Source: Pseudomonas indica NBRC 103045 (GTDB lineage: Bacteria; Pseudomonadota; Gammaproteobacteria; Pseudomonadales; Pseudomonadaceae). From it: a stretch of 64,000 nucleotides of DNA. This document shows positions 8,541-19,123 of this stretch, piece by piece. A program made the position numbers and the translations under genes. A model generated the notes under the pieces. That model did no database searches and was not told where the DNA came from. It saw only the letters and a list, made by a program, of their open reading frames with translations. Numbering within the stretch: the stretch's first letter is position 1; every line of letters begins with the position of its first letter. The DNA is taken from the NCBI RefSeq assembly GCF_002091635.1, contig NZ_BDAC01000001.1, positions 310,001 to 374,000 on the forward strand. The letters are read 5' to 3'.

Positions 8541-10716
8541 TCACCGGGTTGGTCAGCTTCTCCAGCAGGCCGGCCTGCGCGTTGCGCGGGTTCTGGTTGC
8601 CGGTCGGGCTGACCCGCACATAGCGGCCGTCCGGCTGCAGAATCCAGCTCTGGGTGTTGTCGGTGAGGTACGACTCCAGCTCTTTCTTCACCCGCGACAC
8701 CAGCTTCTTGCCTTCCACCGGGAAGCAGGTCTCGACGCGCTTGTCGAGGTTGCGCTCCATCCAGTCGGCGCTGGAGAGGTAGAGCTTCTCGTCGCCTCCA
8801 TTGAGGAAGTAGTAGATGCGGCTGTGCTCGAGGAACCGGCCGATGATCGAGCGGACCTGGATGTTATGCGAAACGCCGGGAATGCCCGGGCGCAGGCAGC
8901 ACATGCCGCGCACCACCAGATCGATCTTCACCCCCGCCTGGCTGGCCTTGTATAGCGCGCGGATGATCTTCGGATCGGTCAGCGCGTTGACCTTGGCCAT
9001 GATCTGCGCCGGCTTGCCTTCGCTGGCATGCTGGGTCTCGCGGGCGATCATGTCGAGGATGCCTTTCTTCAGAGTGAAGGGCGCGTGCAGCAACTTCTTC
9101 ATGCGCAGCGTCTTGCCCATGCCGATCAACTGGCTGAACAGCTTGGACACGTCCTCGCAGAGCGCATCGTCCGAAGTCAGCATGCTGTAGTCGGTATACA
9201 GGCGGGCATTGGCGGCGTGGTAGTTGCCGGTGCCGAGGTGGGCGTAACGCACCAGCTCGCCGTTCTCGCGGCGCAGGATGAGCATCATCTTGGCGTGGGT
9301 CTTGAAACCCACCACGCCGTAGATCACCACCGCGCCGGCCTGTTGCAGGCGGCTGGCCAGTTGCAGGTTGGATTCCTCGTCGAAACGCGCGCGCAGCTCG
9401 ATCACCGCGGTGACTTCCTTGCCATTGCGCGCCGCTTCCACCAGCGCGTCGACGATCTCCGAGTTGGCACCGGAGCGGTACAGCGTCTGCTTGATCGCCA
9501 GCACGTGCGGGTCCTTGGCGGCCTGACGCAGGAGGTCCACCACCGGGGTGAACGACTCGAACGGGTGCAACAGCAGGATGTCCTGTTTGCCCACTACGTT
9601 GAACAGGTTGTCGCTGTTCTGCAGCAGCTTGGGGATGACCGGCGTGAAGGGTGCGTTCTGCAGCTCCGGGTGGCTGTCCAGGCCAGTGATGCTGAACAGG
9701 CGGGTCAGGTTGACCGGCCCGTTGACCTGATACAGCTCACCCTCGCTCAGGTTGAACTGCTTGAGCAGGTAATCCGAGAGGTGCTTCGGACAGGTATCGG
9801 CCACTTCCAGGCGCACCGCATCGCCGTAGCGGCGCGAGAACAGTTCGCCGCGCAGAGCACGGGCCAAGTCCTCGACGTCCTCGGTGTCAACCGACAGGTC
9901 GGCGTTGCGAGTCAGACGGAACTGGTAGCAGCCCTTCACCTTCATGCCCTGGAACAGGTCGTCCGCATGGGCATGGATCATCGACGAGAGGAACACGTAG
10001 TTGTCGCCCGGCCCGGCGATGTCTTCCGGCACCCGGATGATCCGCGGCAACAGGCGCGGCGCCGGGATAATGGCGAGGCCCGAGTCACGGCCGAAGGCAT
10101 CGACGCCTTCCAGCTCGACGATGAAGTTGAGGCTCTTGTTCACCAGCAACGGGAACGGGTGCGTCGGGTCGAGGCCGATAGGCGTGATGATCGGCACGAT
10201 CTCGTCGCGGAAGTAGCGGCGCACCCAGGTTTTCAGCTTGGGCGTCCAGTAGCGACGGCGGATGAAGTTGATCTGGTGCTTGGCCAGCTCGGGCAGCAGC
10301 ACGTCATTGAGAATGGCGTACTGACGGCTGACCTGCTCGTGCACCAGCTCGCTGATCCGCGCCAGCGCCTGGTGCGGCTGCAGACCGTCGGCGCCGGCCT
10401 GCTCGCGGGCGAAGTTGATCTGCTTCTTGAGTCCGGCGACACGGATTTCGAAGAACTCGTCCAGGTTGCTAGAGAAGATCAGCAGGAACTTCAGCCGTTC
10501 CAGCAACGGATAGGATTCATCCAGCGCCTGCTCCAGTACACGGATGTTGAACTGGAGCTGGGACAGCTCGCGATGGATGTACAGGCTGCTGTCATCCAGG
10601 CTCGGCACCGGCGGCGGGGGGGGTGGCACTTCCACCGCTGGGGGCGTTTCCACGATCGGCTCTTCGATCGGTTGCGCGTCGAGCACTTCGCTGTTGGTGA
10701 ATCCTTCGGTGTTCAT
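8527..10716 (-). CDS. ppk: Polyphosphate kinase 1
   Basis: Ppk1 reversibly transfers the ATP gamma-phosphate to polyphosphate. The 729-residue product has a low-complexity, proline-rich N-terminal tail (about 17-40) before the conserved core. The core begins [20 protein letters not shown], followed by [19 protein letters not shown]. The predicted autophosphorylated histidine is His474 in [33 protein letters not shown] forms the catalytic pocket. The gene lies directly after hemB on the same strand (18 nt gap) and meets ppx tail to tail, so synthesis and degradation of polyphosphate are encoded side by side. Confidence 0.96.
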   Translation of the reverse strand: MNTEGFTNSEVLDAQPIEEPIVETPPAVEVPPPPPPVPSLDDSSLYIHRELSQLQFNIRVLEQALDESYPLLERLKFLLIFSSNLDEFFEIRVAGLKKQINFAREQAGADGLQPHQALARISELVHEQVSRQYAILNDVLLPELAKHQINFIRRRYWTPKLKTWVRRYFRDEIVPIITPIGLDPTHPFPLLVNKSLNFIVELEGVDAFGRDSGLAIIPAPRLLPRIIRVPEDIAGPGDNYVFLSSMIHAHADDLFQGMKVKGCYQFRLTRNADLSVDTEDVEDLARALRGELFSRRYGDAVRLEVADTCPKHLSDYLLKQFNLSEGELYQVNGPVNLTRLFSITGLDSHPELQNAPFTPVIPKLLQNSDNLFNVVGKQDILLLHPFESFTPVVDLLRQAAKDPHVLAIKQTLYRSGANSEIVDALVEAARNGKEVTAVIELRARFDEESNLQLASRLQQAGAVVIYGVVGFKTHAKMMLILRRENGELVRYAHLGTGNYHAANARLYTDYSMLTSDDALCEDVSKLFSQLIGMGKTLRMKKLLHAPFTLKKGILDMIARETQHASEGKPAQIMAKVNALTDPKIIRALYKASQAGVKIDLVVRGMCCLRPGIPGVSHNIQVRSIIGRFLEHSRIYYFLNGGDEKLYLSSADWMERNLDKRVETCFPVEGKKLVSRVKKELESYLTDNTQSWILQPDGRYVRVSPTGNQNPRNAQAGLLEKLTNPVISVR

Positions 10717-10734
10717 CGAGTCGTCCCGGGGTCG

Positions 10735-11784
<1,050 letters not shown>

Positions 11785-11974
11785 TTATAAGCCGGCATTA
11801 TGAACAAATCATGACGAGCAGGAGGCCACTGCGACCGGTTGCCGCATGAGCGCACCCAACCCCTGGGCCGGCCGATACCGACCATTCTCCCCAGCCTCGC
11901 CGTGCATCGCCAGTGCTTTTCCGCTGGCGGCCGAAGGCGTAGGCTCCGGTCCTTTCGACAGCCTTCCGCTCATC

Positions 11975-12535
11975 ATGCTCGAAACTTTTTTACATCAGTT
12001 CGGTTACCCGGCGCTGTTCATCGGCACTTTCTTCGAAGGCGAGACGATCCTGGTACTCGCCGCCTTCCTCGCCCATCGCGGCCTCCTGCAACTCGACCTG
12101 GTGCTGGTCTGTGCCTTTCTCGGCAGTTACAGCGGCGACCAGCTCTGGTACTACCTCGGCCGCAGCCGCGGGCGGCGGCTGTTGCAGCGCAAGGCGGAAT
12201 GGGCGGCGCTGGGCGACAAGGCGCTGGCCCATATCCGTCGGCATCCCGACCTGTGGGTGCTGGGTTTCCGCTTCGTCTACGGAATGCGCACAGTCATGCC
12301 GGTGGCCATCGGCCTCTCCGGCTATCCGCCCCTGCGCTACCTGCTGCTGAACGGCGTGGGAGCGGTGATCTGGGCCCTGGGCCTGGGGCTCGCCTCGTAC
12401 CACTTCGGCACACTGATGGAACAGGTGCTCGGCGACCTGAAGCGCTATGAGTTCTGGGTATTCGGCGGACTGGCGCTGTTCGGTGCGGCGCTCTGGCTGC
12501 GGCGGCGCCTGCAGGCCAGACGCAAGCTGTCGTGA
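11975..12535 (+). CDS. DedA-family membrane protein
   Basis: This 186-residue integral membrane protein begins MLETFLHQFGYPALFIGTFF. It has the DedA/SNARE-associated motif EGETILVLAAFLAHRG, the re-entrant-loop signature GSYSGDQLWYYLGR, and FRFVYGMRTVMPVAIGLSGY. Members act as undecaprenyl-phosphate or phospholipid flippases and affect proton motive force. An in-frame ATG at 11846 exists, but the 43-residue extension is not family-like. Neither start has a convincing Shine-Dalgarno. It is divergent from hemB and convergent with the desaturase-family gene. Confidence 0.85.
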   Translation: MLETFLHQFGYPALFIGTFFEGETILVLAAFLAHRGLLQLDLVLVCAFLGSYSGDQLWYYLGRSRGRRLLQRKAEWAALGDKALAHIRRHPDLWVLGFRFVYGMRTVMPVAIGLSGYPPLRYLLLNGVGAVIWALGLGLASYHFGTLMEQVLGDLKRYEFWVFGGLALFGAALWLRRRLQARRKLS

Positions 12536-12541
12536 CCGGAC

Positions 12542-13792
12542 TCAGCCACGCGCGGTAGTTCTGCCGAACCTTGCCGCGCTGCCCGTCATCCACCACAGGG
12601 CGATCGCACTGAGCAGAATGTAACCCAGCAAGACCGACCAGGTCATCGGCTTAGCCGCGAACAGTCCGGCATGCTCCGCCAGCCAGAGCACAGGCGGGAT
12701 CGACAGCAGGCGCAGCCATTCGATAGCCGGCGCCCACGGCCGGTTCTCCAGCCAGGCACCGATCGCATATAGCCCGAAAGCCATCCAGGCCCAGGCCGCC
12801 AGCAGGTACGGCAACGCCAGCGTCTCTCCGACCGCCAGCAACCCGCTCCCCACCGCGACATACAGCGCGAACTGCGCCGCTGCGTAGACCTTGCGCCCCG
12901 GCGCCAGCGGCACCTCGAACTTCACGAACCCGACCAGATCCGGCTTGGCCAATGGATAGCGGGCCGCCACATCCGCCGGCCGCCAGCCGGTGGGCATGAA
13001 CCAGATGCGCAGACGGTCCCACCTGGAGGCCGCCTGCGCCGCATCGCGCCAAAGCTGCACGTAGAACTGCAGGTTGGCCCACAGCGGGTTCCAACTGGCC
13101 AGCGGCGTGGTCACGCCGAAAACCACCGGGTGTTCGTCCAGTTCCTCCTGAAACGTGCCAAACAGACGGTCCCAGAGGATGAACACTCCGCCGTAGTTGC
13201 GATCCATATAGATAGGATTTTGCGCATGGTGCACCCGGTGGTTGGAGGGCGTGATCAACAGCCACTCCAGCCAGCCCAGCTTGGGGATGTGGCGGGTATG
13301 CACCCAGAACTGATAGAGCAGGTTCAGCGCGGCGACGGTCAGGAATACCTGGGGCGGCATCCCGGCCACGGCCATCGGCAGGTAGAACAGCCAGCCCAGG
13401 AGAAAGCCGCTGCTGGTCTGGCGCAACGCCGTGCTGAGGTTGTACTCCTCGCTCTGGTGATGCACCGAATGCGCCGCCCAGAAGATGTTCCGCTCATGGC
13501 CGAAGCGATGGTTCCAGTAGTAGCAGAGGTCGTAGAACACGAAGGCGAAGAGCCAGACCCACAGGCTCTGCCCGGACAACTCGAACATCGCCAGGTGCTG
13601 CCAGGCGAAGGCATAGGTGAGCACGCCCACACCCTTGGTCAGCAGGCCGCTGGTGGTGGACAGCACACCCGCACTGAGGCTGTTTATCGCATCGGCCAGC
13701 CGGTAGCTGCTGCGCCCGCGCCAGCGGTCGGCGAGCAGTTCCAGGGCGATCAGCAGAAGAAAGAAAGGCACTGCGTAGAGAACGTAATCCAT
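12542..13792 (-). CDS. Fatty-acid hydroxylase/sterol desaturase family membrane protein
   Basis: The 416-residue di-iron membrane oxygenase has the three histidine clusters of the family: HRFGHE, HSVHH and NHRVHH, with additional histidines in WVHTRHIPKLGW. Hydrophobic segments flank the clusters, and the C-terminal ~130 residues form an extra membrane region beyond the catalytic core. Start MDYVLYAVPFFLLLIALEL at 13792 is chosen because the upstream in-frame extension is not hydrophobic and is not family-like. The substrate is unknown; hydroxylation of a lipid chain is the family expectation. Confidence 0.85.
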   Translation of the reverse strand: MDYVLYAVPFFLLLIALELLADRWRGRSSYRLADAINSLSAGVLSTTSGLLTKGVGVLTYAFAWQHLAMFELSGQSLWVWLFAFVFYDLCYYWNHRFGHERNIFWAAHSVHHQSEEYNLSTALRQTSSGFLLGWLFYLPMAVAGMPPQVFLTVAALNLLYQFWVHTRHIPKLGWLEWLLITPSNHRVHHAQNPIYMDRNYGGVFILWDRLFGTFQEELDEHPVVFGVTTPLASWNPLWANLQFYVQLWRDAAQAASRWDRLRIWFMPTGWRPADVAARYPLAKPDLVGFVKFEVPLAPGRKVYAAAQFALYVAVGSGLLAVGETLALPYLLAAWAWMAFGLYAIGAWLENRPWAPAIEWLRLLSIPPVLWLAEHAGLFAAKPMTWSVLLGYILLSAIALWWMTGSAARFGRTTARG

Positions 13793-13980
13793 GACCGGCT
13801 CGACTAGGCTTATCGATAGCGATGCTAGCCCCGGAACGGCTCTGGAACAGGGCACGGGATGCCAGGCGAAGGGGCATTTGGCGACAGCCATTGACGACCG
13901 CCGGGCCGCCCCGTGAAATACCGGCACGAATACGGCAGCCACGCTCTGGGGCCGTCTGAATGACCAACAGGAGTACCTCC

Positions 13981-14640
13981 ATGCACAAAAAAGTCGCCGT
14001 CATCCTTTCCGGCTGTGGTGTCTACGACGGCTCGGAGATTTACGAGAGCGTGATCACCCTGCTGCGCCTCGACCAGCGGGGCGCCGAAGTCCAGTGCTTC
14101 GCGCCGAACGTCATGCAGTTGCATGTCGTCGATCACTACAGCGGCGACGAAATGCCGGAGTCGCGCAACGTGCTGGTGGAATCGGCGCGTATCGCCCGCG
14201 GCAACATCAAGGATGTCCGTGAAGCCAAGGTCGAGGACTTCGATGCCCTGATCCTGCCCGGCGGCTTCGGTGCGGCGAAGAACCTCTCCGACTTCGCCAT
14301 CAGCGGCGCTCAATGCACCGTCCAGCCCGACGTACTGGCCTTCGCCCAGGCTTTCGCCCAAGCCGGCAAGCCGATCGGCCTGATCTGCATCGCGCCGGCG
14401 CTGGCCGCGAAAATCTATGGACCCGGGGTGATCTGCACCATCGGCACCGACCACGAGACCGCCGCCACCCTCGCGCAGATGGGCGCGCAGCACGAGGAAT
14501 GCGAGGTCAGCGACATCATCGAGGACAAGCAGCGCAAGCTGGTGACCACGCCGGCGTACATGCTGGCCAAATCCATCAGCGAGGCCGCATCCGGCATCAA
14601 CAAACTGGTCGACCGCGTGCTGGAACTGACCGTGAACTGA
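13981..14640 (+). CDS. elbB: ElbB-type DJ-1/PfpI glyoxalase
   Basis: This 219-residue cytosolic protein (E. coli ElbB is 217) starts MHKKVAVILSGCGVYDGSEI after AGGAG seven bases away. The nucleophile elbow cysteine lies in GLICIAPALAAKI, and PGGFGAAKNLSDFA is a family signature. ElbB-like proteins have weak glyoxalase activity and have been linked to isoprenoid production; the physiological role is unclear. An earlier in-frame ATG at 13960 lacks a ribosome-binding site. Confidence 0.92.
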   Translation: MHKKVAVILSGCGVYDGSEIYESVITLLRLDQRGAEVQCFAPNVMQLHVVDHYSGDEMPESRNVLVESARIARGNIKDVREAKVEDFDALILPGGFGAAKNLSDFAISGAQCTVQPDVLAFAQAFAQAGKPIGLICIAPALAAKIYGPGVICTIGTDHETAATLAQMGAQHEECEVSDIIEDKQRKLVTTPAYMLAKSISEAASGINKLVDRVLELTVN

Positions 14641-14649
14641 TCCACCCTG

Positions 14650-14670
14650 CCCGGCGCGTCCTGCGCCGGG
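14650..14670. terminator. Hairpin between convergent elbB and UPF0178 genes
   Basis: CCCGGCGC and GCGCCGGG form a perfect 8-bp stem with a 5-nt loop, nine bases after the elbB stop and just before the end of the gene on the other strand. No U-tract follows, so efficiency is uncertain. Confidence 0.45.
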
Positions 14671-14679
14671 GTTATGCAG

Positions 14680-15129
14680 TCAACGGCTGAGCCGGGTCAG
14701 TATCCGGTCCAGCGCATTGGCGAACGCCTGCCGGTCGCGCTCGCCATAGGCCGCCTGGCCACCGCCCACCTGGCCCTGGTCGCGCAGGTCGGTGAACAGA
14801 TTGCGCACCGCCAGACGCTCGCCCATGTTGCGCTCGTCGAATTCCTTGCCGCGCGGGTCAAGCGCCGCGACGCCCTTCTTCACCAGACGGTCGGCCAAAG
14901 GCACGTCGCTGCAGATCACCAGATCGCCGGGGTGCGCATGCTCCACCAAGTAGTCGTCCGCCGCATCCATGCCGCTCGGCACCACGATCAGATGGACGCA
15001 GGCAAAGGCCGGTTTGACCTGGCTCTGCCCGGCCACCAGCCAGACCTCGAAACGCCGCTTGAGGGCGAATTTGACCACCTGATCCTTGGCCGCCCGAGGA
15101 CAGGCGTCGGCATCGATCCACACACGCAT
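14680..15129 (-). CDS. UPF0178 (YaiI/YqxD) family protein
   Basis: The 149-residue protein begins MRVWIDADACPRAAKDQVVK, the diagnostic opening of UPF0178. It also has IVVPSGMDAADDYLVEHAHPGDLVICSDVPLA as a conserved PIN-like core with acidic residues, which suggests a metal-dependent nuclease fold. The ATG at 15129 has AGGAA about eight bases upstream; in-frame ATGs at 15135 and 15174 are poorly spaced. Biological function is not established. Confidence 0.88.
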   Translation of the reverse strand: MRVWIDADACPRAAKDQVVKFALKRRFEVWLVAGQSQVKPAFACVHLIVVPSGMDAADDYLVEHAHPGDLVICSDVPLADRLVKKGVAALDPRGKEFDERNMGERLAVRNLFTDLRDQGQVGGGQAAYGERDRQAFANALDRILTRLSR

Positions 15130-15183
15130 CGGCATCGTTCCTGAACGAGAGGCACTCAGTATGCCACCGGGCACCCCTGCGAC

Positions 15184-17076
15184 CTAAGCCTCCGCCGTAC
15201 GGCGCTGGGCCAGCCAACTGCGTCCGTAAAGCACCACGATGGCGGTCAGTGCCAAGCCTTGCGCGGACAACGACCAGGCGTCGGCGTGGATGCCCAGCCA
15301 ATCGAACTCGAAGAACGGTACCGGCCGCGTACCCAGCACCCCGGCTTCCTGCAACGCCGCCACGCCATGCCCGGCGAAGACCACCGAGAGCACGCAGAGC
15401 AGGATGGCGTTGGCGCTGAAGAAGGTGGCCAGCGGCAGCTTCGCCGAGCCCTTGAGAATCACCCAGGCCAGACCGACCAACAGCACCAGCGCCGCCGCCG
15501 CGCCGGCCAGCACCAGGCCGTGTCCGGCCGGGCCGGCCTGCAGCCAGAGGGTCTCGTAGAACAGGATGACTTCGAACAGCTCGCGGTAGACCGAGAAGAA
15601 CGCCAGCACCGCGAAGCCCAGCCGTCCGCCACCACCGACCAGACTGCTCTTGATGTACTGCTGCCAGGCCGCCGCATGGCGACGGTCATGCATCCACACC
15701 CCGACCCACAGCAGCACCACGCTGGCGAACAGCGCGGTAGCGCCTTCAAGGAACTCGCGCTGGGCACCGCTCACGTCGATCACGTAGGCCGCCAGCGCCC
15801 AAGTGGCGACTCCGGCCAGCAGCGCCAGTCCCCAGCCCGCGTGCACGCTGCGCGCGGCCTGCTGCTGCCCGGTATTGCGCAGGTAGGCGAGGATCGCCGC
15901 CAGCACGAGGATCGCCTCCAGCCCTTCGCGCAACAGGATCAGCAGGCTGGAGAAGAAGCTCAGGGAGCCGCTCAGACCATCCCCATCGAGCAACCGGGCC
16001 GAGCGCTCCAGCTCCGCCTTGGCCTGCTCCAGGCTTTGCGCCGCACGGGCCACGGACTGGCCGTCCTGGATCGCCTGCCGGTAAGCCATCAGCGCTTTCT
16101 CGGTGGTCTTGCGCTGCGCCGCGTCGAGGTTGTCTAGGGCGCTTTCCACCAACTCGAAGCCTTCCAGGTAGGCTGCCACCGACAGGTCGTAGGCCTGGTC
16201 GCGATCGCCGGCACGATAAGCCGCCAGACTGCTGTCCAGCGTTTCGCGGGTGTAGTCGATCAACTGCTGCGGACCGCGCTGGACCTGCGGCGGCTGGGCG
16301 CGCTGGGCCCGGAACGCGGCTGCGGCGGCCTCGCCCTTGGCCTGGGCGATTTCTTCCGGCGTCCGCCCGGCCAGTTCGGCGAGGGTGAAGGTCGCCACCC
16401 CTGCCTGGGCCGGCGCAGCGGACAGGCCGGCGATGTAGCTCGCCAGGTCCCAACGCTGCCGCTCGTCCAGTTGGTCGGCGAAGGCCGGCATGTCGGTACC
16501 TTCGATACCAAGGGTCAGGGTATTGAACAGGTCGTACAGACTCAGCCGGTCGAGGCGCGTCCGGTCCGTCAGGTCCGTTGGCGGCGGCTCCATGCCCAGG
16601 CCGGCCGGCCCGTCGCCGTGGCCGGCATCGCCATGGCAGACGGCGCAATTCTGCGCATAAAGCGGTGCTCCCCGGGAAGGATCGGGCGTGATCAGCGGCA
16701 TCCGGGGGACCTGATAGACCTCCGCCAGACGTGCTCCGAGCCGACGGGCTTGCTGGGCGACCCGGTCGCCGTCCTGGCGCTGGGTGATGGCTTCGCGCAG
16801 ATCGGCCACACCCTGCTCCAGTTCGTGGCGCTCGGCACGAGCCGGCAACGCACCGACCAAGCCCTGGAGCACGGCGAGAAATTCCAGTTGTTCGCGGTAT
16901 TCGGCTTCATCGACGATCTGCCCGGCGGCGACCGTGGCCGGGTAGTCCGCACCGATATAACCCAGCAAGTGCAGGGCCTGGGCGGCACCGTCGAGGGGTT
17001 CGGCAAAGGCCGAAAGGCTGCCCAGCGCCAGCAGCGAAAGCAGCAGCGCGGCAAGAAGACGGAAGGGAGAAAACAT
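15184..17076 (-). CDS. FTR1-family iron permease fused to a periplasmic cytochrome c domain
   Basis: The 630-residue inner-membrane protein has three parts. A signal peptide (about 1-25) leads to a cytochrome c domain with CAVCH (Cys144 to His148) and a likely distal Met in GTDMPAFADQL. A helical linker of about 230-370 follows, then an FTR1 permease with seven predicted membrane helices and the two REXXE iron motifs, REGLE (383-387) and RELFE (498-502). FTR1 proteins pass ferric iron after ferrous oxidation; here a haem domain on the same chain may do the electron transfer. Start MFSPFRLLAALLLSLLALGS is preferred over an upstream ATG because it begins the signal peptide. Confidence 0.9.
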   Translation of the reverse strand: MFSPFRLLAALLLSLLALGSLSAFAEPLDGAAQALHLLGYIGADYPATVAAGQIVDEAEYREQLEFLAVLQGLVGALPARAERHELEQGVADLREAITQRQDGDRVAQQARRLGARLAEVYQVPRMPLITPDPSRGAPLYAQNCAVCHGDAGHGDGPAGLGMEPPPTDLTDRTRLDRLSLYDLFNTLTLGIEGTDMPAFADQLDERQRWDLASYIAGLSAAPAQAGVATFTLAELAGRTPEEIAQAKGEAAAAAFRAQRAQPPQVQRGPQQLIDYTRETLDSSLAAYRAGDRDQAYDLSVAAYLEGFELVESALDNLDAAQRKTTEKALMAYRQAIQDGQSVARAAQSLEQAKAELERSARLLDGDGLSGSLSFFSSLLILLREGLEAILVLAAILAYLRNTGQQQAARSVHAGWGLALLAGVATWALAAYVIDVSGAQREFLEGATALFASVVLLWVGVWMHDRRHAAAWQQYIKSSLVGGGGRLGFAVLAFFSVYRELFEVILFYETLWLQAGPAGHGLVLAGAAAALVLLVGLAWVILKGSAKLPLATFFSANAILLCVLSVVFAGHGVAALQEAGVLGTRPVPFFEFDWLGIHADAWSLSAQGLALTAIVVLYGRSWLAQRRTAEA

Positions 17077-17103
17077 GAGCGAATCCCAAATGCAAATGGG
17101 TGG

Positions 17104-17127
17104 CATTAGATTGTTGCCTTCCTAATG
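17104..17127. promoter_or_regulatory. Inverted repeat upstream of the FTR1 gene
   Basis: CATTAG and CTAATG flank a 12-nt AT-rich spacer, 28 nt upstream of the FTR1 start codon. It could be an operator for a dimeric regulator, but it does not match the 19-bp Fur box well. Confidence 0.3.
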
Positions 17128-17234
17128 AATTCGCTCAAGCCCCCGGCCAGGGGTTGGCCGCGACGATTTGTCGCAGCGGACGGAAAGGGAAACGGAAAAC
17201 GGTCCGCGAGCATACGGACCGGTGGACGGGGCGA

Positions 17235-17570
17235 TCAGGCCTGGTAGAACGCCTGGCAGCGTTCCCGCACGGCGTGCGACAGGCTGTCGTCCGCCAGTTC
17301 GATGAGGTCGAGCTCGAGTTCGTCCGGCAGCAGTTCGGCGACCCGCGCGGCCAATCGGCGCTGCATGCGCTGGTCGGCGCCGGACACCGCCAGCAGCAGG
17401 CGCGGCTGGGGCCCGAGTGCGGTATCGCGCACCGCGGCCAAGTAAGCTTCGCGCACCGCCAGTTCGGCGCAGGCTCCGGCGATGGCTTGTTCCAACGGCG
17501 GGTGGCGCAGAGGCGCAATGGCCATTTCGCCGCTGTCGGCATAAGAGGTGGTCTGGATCGGAGTGGACAT
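17235..17570 (-). CDS. Small protein with SseB C-terminal-like domain
   Basis: The 111-residue soluble protein starts MSTPIQTTSYADSGEMAIAP with AGGAG before it. The second half (RPRLLLAVSGADQRMQRRLA, then LPDELELDLIELADDSLSHA and a final CQAFYQ) resembles the C-terminal domain of enhanced-serine-sensitivity protein SseB. The N-terminal SseB domain is absent. No catalytic residues are obvious. It lies between the FTR1 gene and the LysE exporter on the same strand. The family assignment is from memory of the motif and is tentative. Confidence 0.6.
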   Translation of the reverse strand: MSTPIQTTSYADSGEMAIAPLRHPPLEQAIAGACAELAVREAYLAAVRDTALGPQPRLLLAVSGADQRMQRRLAARVAELLPDELELDLIELADDSLSHAVRERCQAFYQA

Positions 17571-17648
17571 GCTCGGCTCCTGAAAAAAAGACCGAGGCAG
17601 CCTAAGCGGAGGGCGCCGCATTGTCGCGGCGCCCCGTCACATTCGTCG

Positions 17649-18278
17649 TTATACCGGCGCGCGGCGGACGCTGGCGAGCAACGCGGCGGCGCCGACGAAC
17701 AGGCCGGCGAACGTGCGGTTGACCATGCGCTGCTGGCGCGGGGTGTGCAGCAGACTGAGGACCTTGGAGGCCAATCCGGTGTAACCGGCCATGACGATCA
17801 GGTCCACCGCGATCATGCTCGCGCCCATGATCAGGTACTGCGGCATCAGCGGCTGGTGCGGATCGATGAACTGCGGCAGCACGGCGAGCATGAACACCAC
17901 CGCCTTGGGGTTGCTAGCGTTCACCAGGAAACCCCGTAGAACCAGGCTCAGCGGCCGGCCGATGGGACGCTCCTGCGCAGCGGCCATGTCGCCGGGCAGC
18001 GCCTGCCATTGCTTGATCGCCAGGTAGACCAGATAGGCGACGCCGAACCACTTGATCAGGCTGAACGCCAGCGCCGATGCAGCGAGGATGGCCCCGACCC
18101 CGGCGGCGACGATGGCGATCTGCAAGGCCAGGCCGAGTTGCAGGCCGATGGCGTTCCAATAGCCGCGCCAGAAGCCGTATTGCAGGCCGCAAGACATGGA
18201 AGCGATGGCGCCCGCACCGGGTGACAGGCTGATCACCCAGCAGGCGACGAAGAAAGCGAGCCAGGTTTCGAGCGCCAT
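17649..18278 (-). CDS. LysE/RhtB-family amino-acid exporter
   Basis: This 209-residue membrane exporter has about six hydrophobic segments. The RhtB signature near the N-terminus is ISLSPGAGAIASMSCGLQYG, and GFLVNASNPKAVVFMLAVLPQF is the conserved third-helix region. Family members export homoserine, threonine, lysine or homoserine lactones. The substrate is not predictable from the sequence. It is transcribed in the direction of the SseB-like gene, with an 80-nt gap between them. Confidence 0.88.
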   Translation of the reverse strand: MALETWLAFFVACWVISLSPGAGAIASMSCGLQYGFWRGYWNAIGLQLGLALQIAIVAAGVGAILAASALAFSLIKWFGVAYLVYLAIKQWQALPGDMAAAQERPIGRPLSLVLRGFLVNASNPKAVVFMLAVLPQFIDPHQPLMPQYLIMGASMIAVDLIVMAGYTGLASKVLSLLHTPRQQRMVNRTFAGLFVGAAALLASVRRAPV

Positions 18279-18361
18279 GGCGATACTCCGCGCGAGGAAA
18301 GGTCAGAGATTACGCCGCCCTGTCCACGCTGCCTAGCGGCCGAGGACAGGTCGGCAGGCAA

Positions 18362-19117
18362 TCATGCGTCCGGCGCGTTCTTGCGCAGGTGAACCGGCTC
18401 GCTGCCCTTGGCCATTTTGGTCCGCATGCGGATGTTGACCGCCTCCACCGCCAGCGAGAAGGCCATGGCGAAGTAGATGTAGCCCTTCGGCACGTGCACA
18501 TCGAAGGCCTCGGCCACCAGCACCGTTCCCACCACGGTGAGGAAGCTCAGCGCCAGCATCTTCAGGCTCGGGTGGCGATCGATGTAGGCGCTGATGGTGC
18601 CGGAGGCGAGCATCATCACGCCGACCGAAATGACGATTGCAGCGATCATCACCGGCACGTTCTGTACCAGGCCCACCGCGGTGATCACCGAGTCGAGGGA
18701 GAACACGATGTCGATGATCGCGATCTGGATGATGATGGCCAGGAAGCCACGGGTCTTGCCGCCGGCCCCTTGCTCTTCTTCCTCGCCTTCCAGGCCGTGG
18801 TAGATCTCCATGGTGCTCTTGAACAGCAGGAACAGACCGCCGAAGAACAGGATCAGGTCGCGCCCGGATACACCTTCGCCGAACACGGTGAAGAGGTCGT
18901 TGGTCAGGCGCATCACCCAGGTGATCGAAAGCAGCAGGAGGATTCGCGTCCCCATGGCCAACCCCAGGCCGAAGATCCGCGCCCGCGGTTGCTGTGCGGC
19001 CGGCAGGCGGCCGACCAGGATCGAGATGAAGATGATGTTGTCGATGCCGAGGACGATTTCCAGGGCAGTCAGGGTCAGAAACGCAACCCAGATTTCCGGG
19101 TTAGCCAGCCATTCCAT
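18362..19117 (-). CDS. TerC/Alx-family integral membrane protein
   Basis: The 251-residue protein has about seven hydrophobic segments and the TerC signatures EIVLGIDNIIFISILVGRLP (about 21-40) and IDIVFSLDSVITAVGLVQNV, with paired intramembrane aspartates that bind metal. Relatives act in manganese efflux and metal homeostasis, or in tellurite resistance operons. No other ter genes are nearby, so tellurite resistance need not apply. It lies 6 nt after the small MscS gene and is probably co-transcribed with it. Confidence 0.9.
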   Translation of the reverse strand: MEWLANPEIWVAFLTLTALEIVLGIDNIIFISILVGRLPAAQQPRARIFGLGLAMGTRILLLLSITWVMRLTNDLFTVFGEGVSGRDLILFFGGLFLLFKSTMEIYHGLEGEEEEQGAGGKTRGFLAIIIQIAIIDIVFSLDSVITAVGLVQNVPVMIAAIVISVGVMMLASGTISAYIDRHPSLKMLALSFLTVVGTVLVAEAFDVHVPKGYIYFAMAFSLAVEAVNIRMRTKMAKGSEPVHLRKNAPDA

Positions 19118-19123
19118 AAGGGA

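Noticed and set aside
17080-17130. A Fur box before the FTR1 gene
   Set aside because: The AT-rich palindrome does not match the 19-bp Fur consensus well; only an unassigned inverted repeat is reported.
18362-19117. Tellurite resistance operon
   Set aside because: Only a TerC-family gene is present; terA, terB, terD, terE and terZ are absent, and TerC relatives alone are linked to metal homeostasis.
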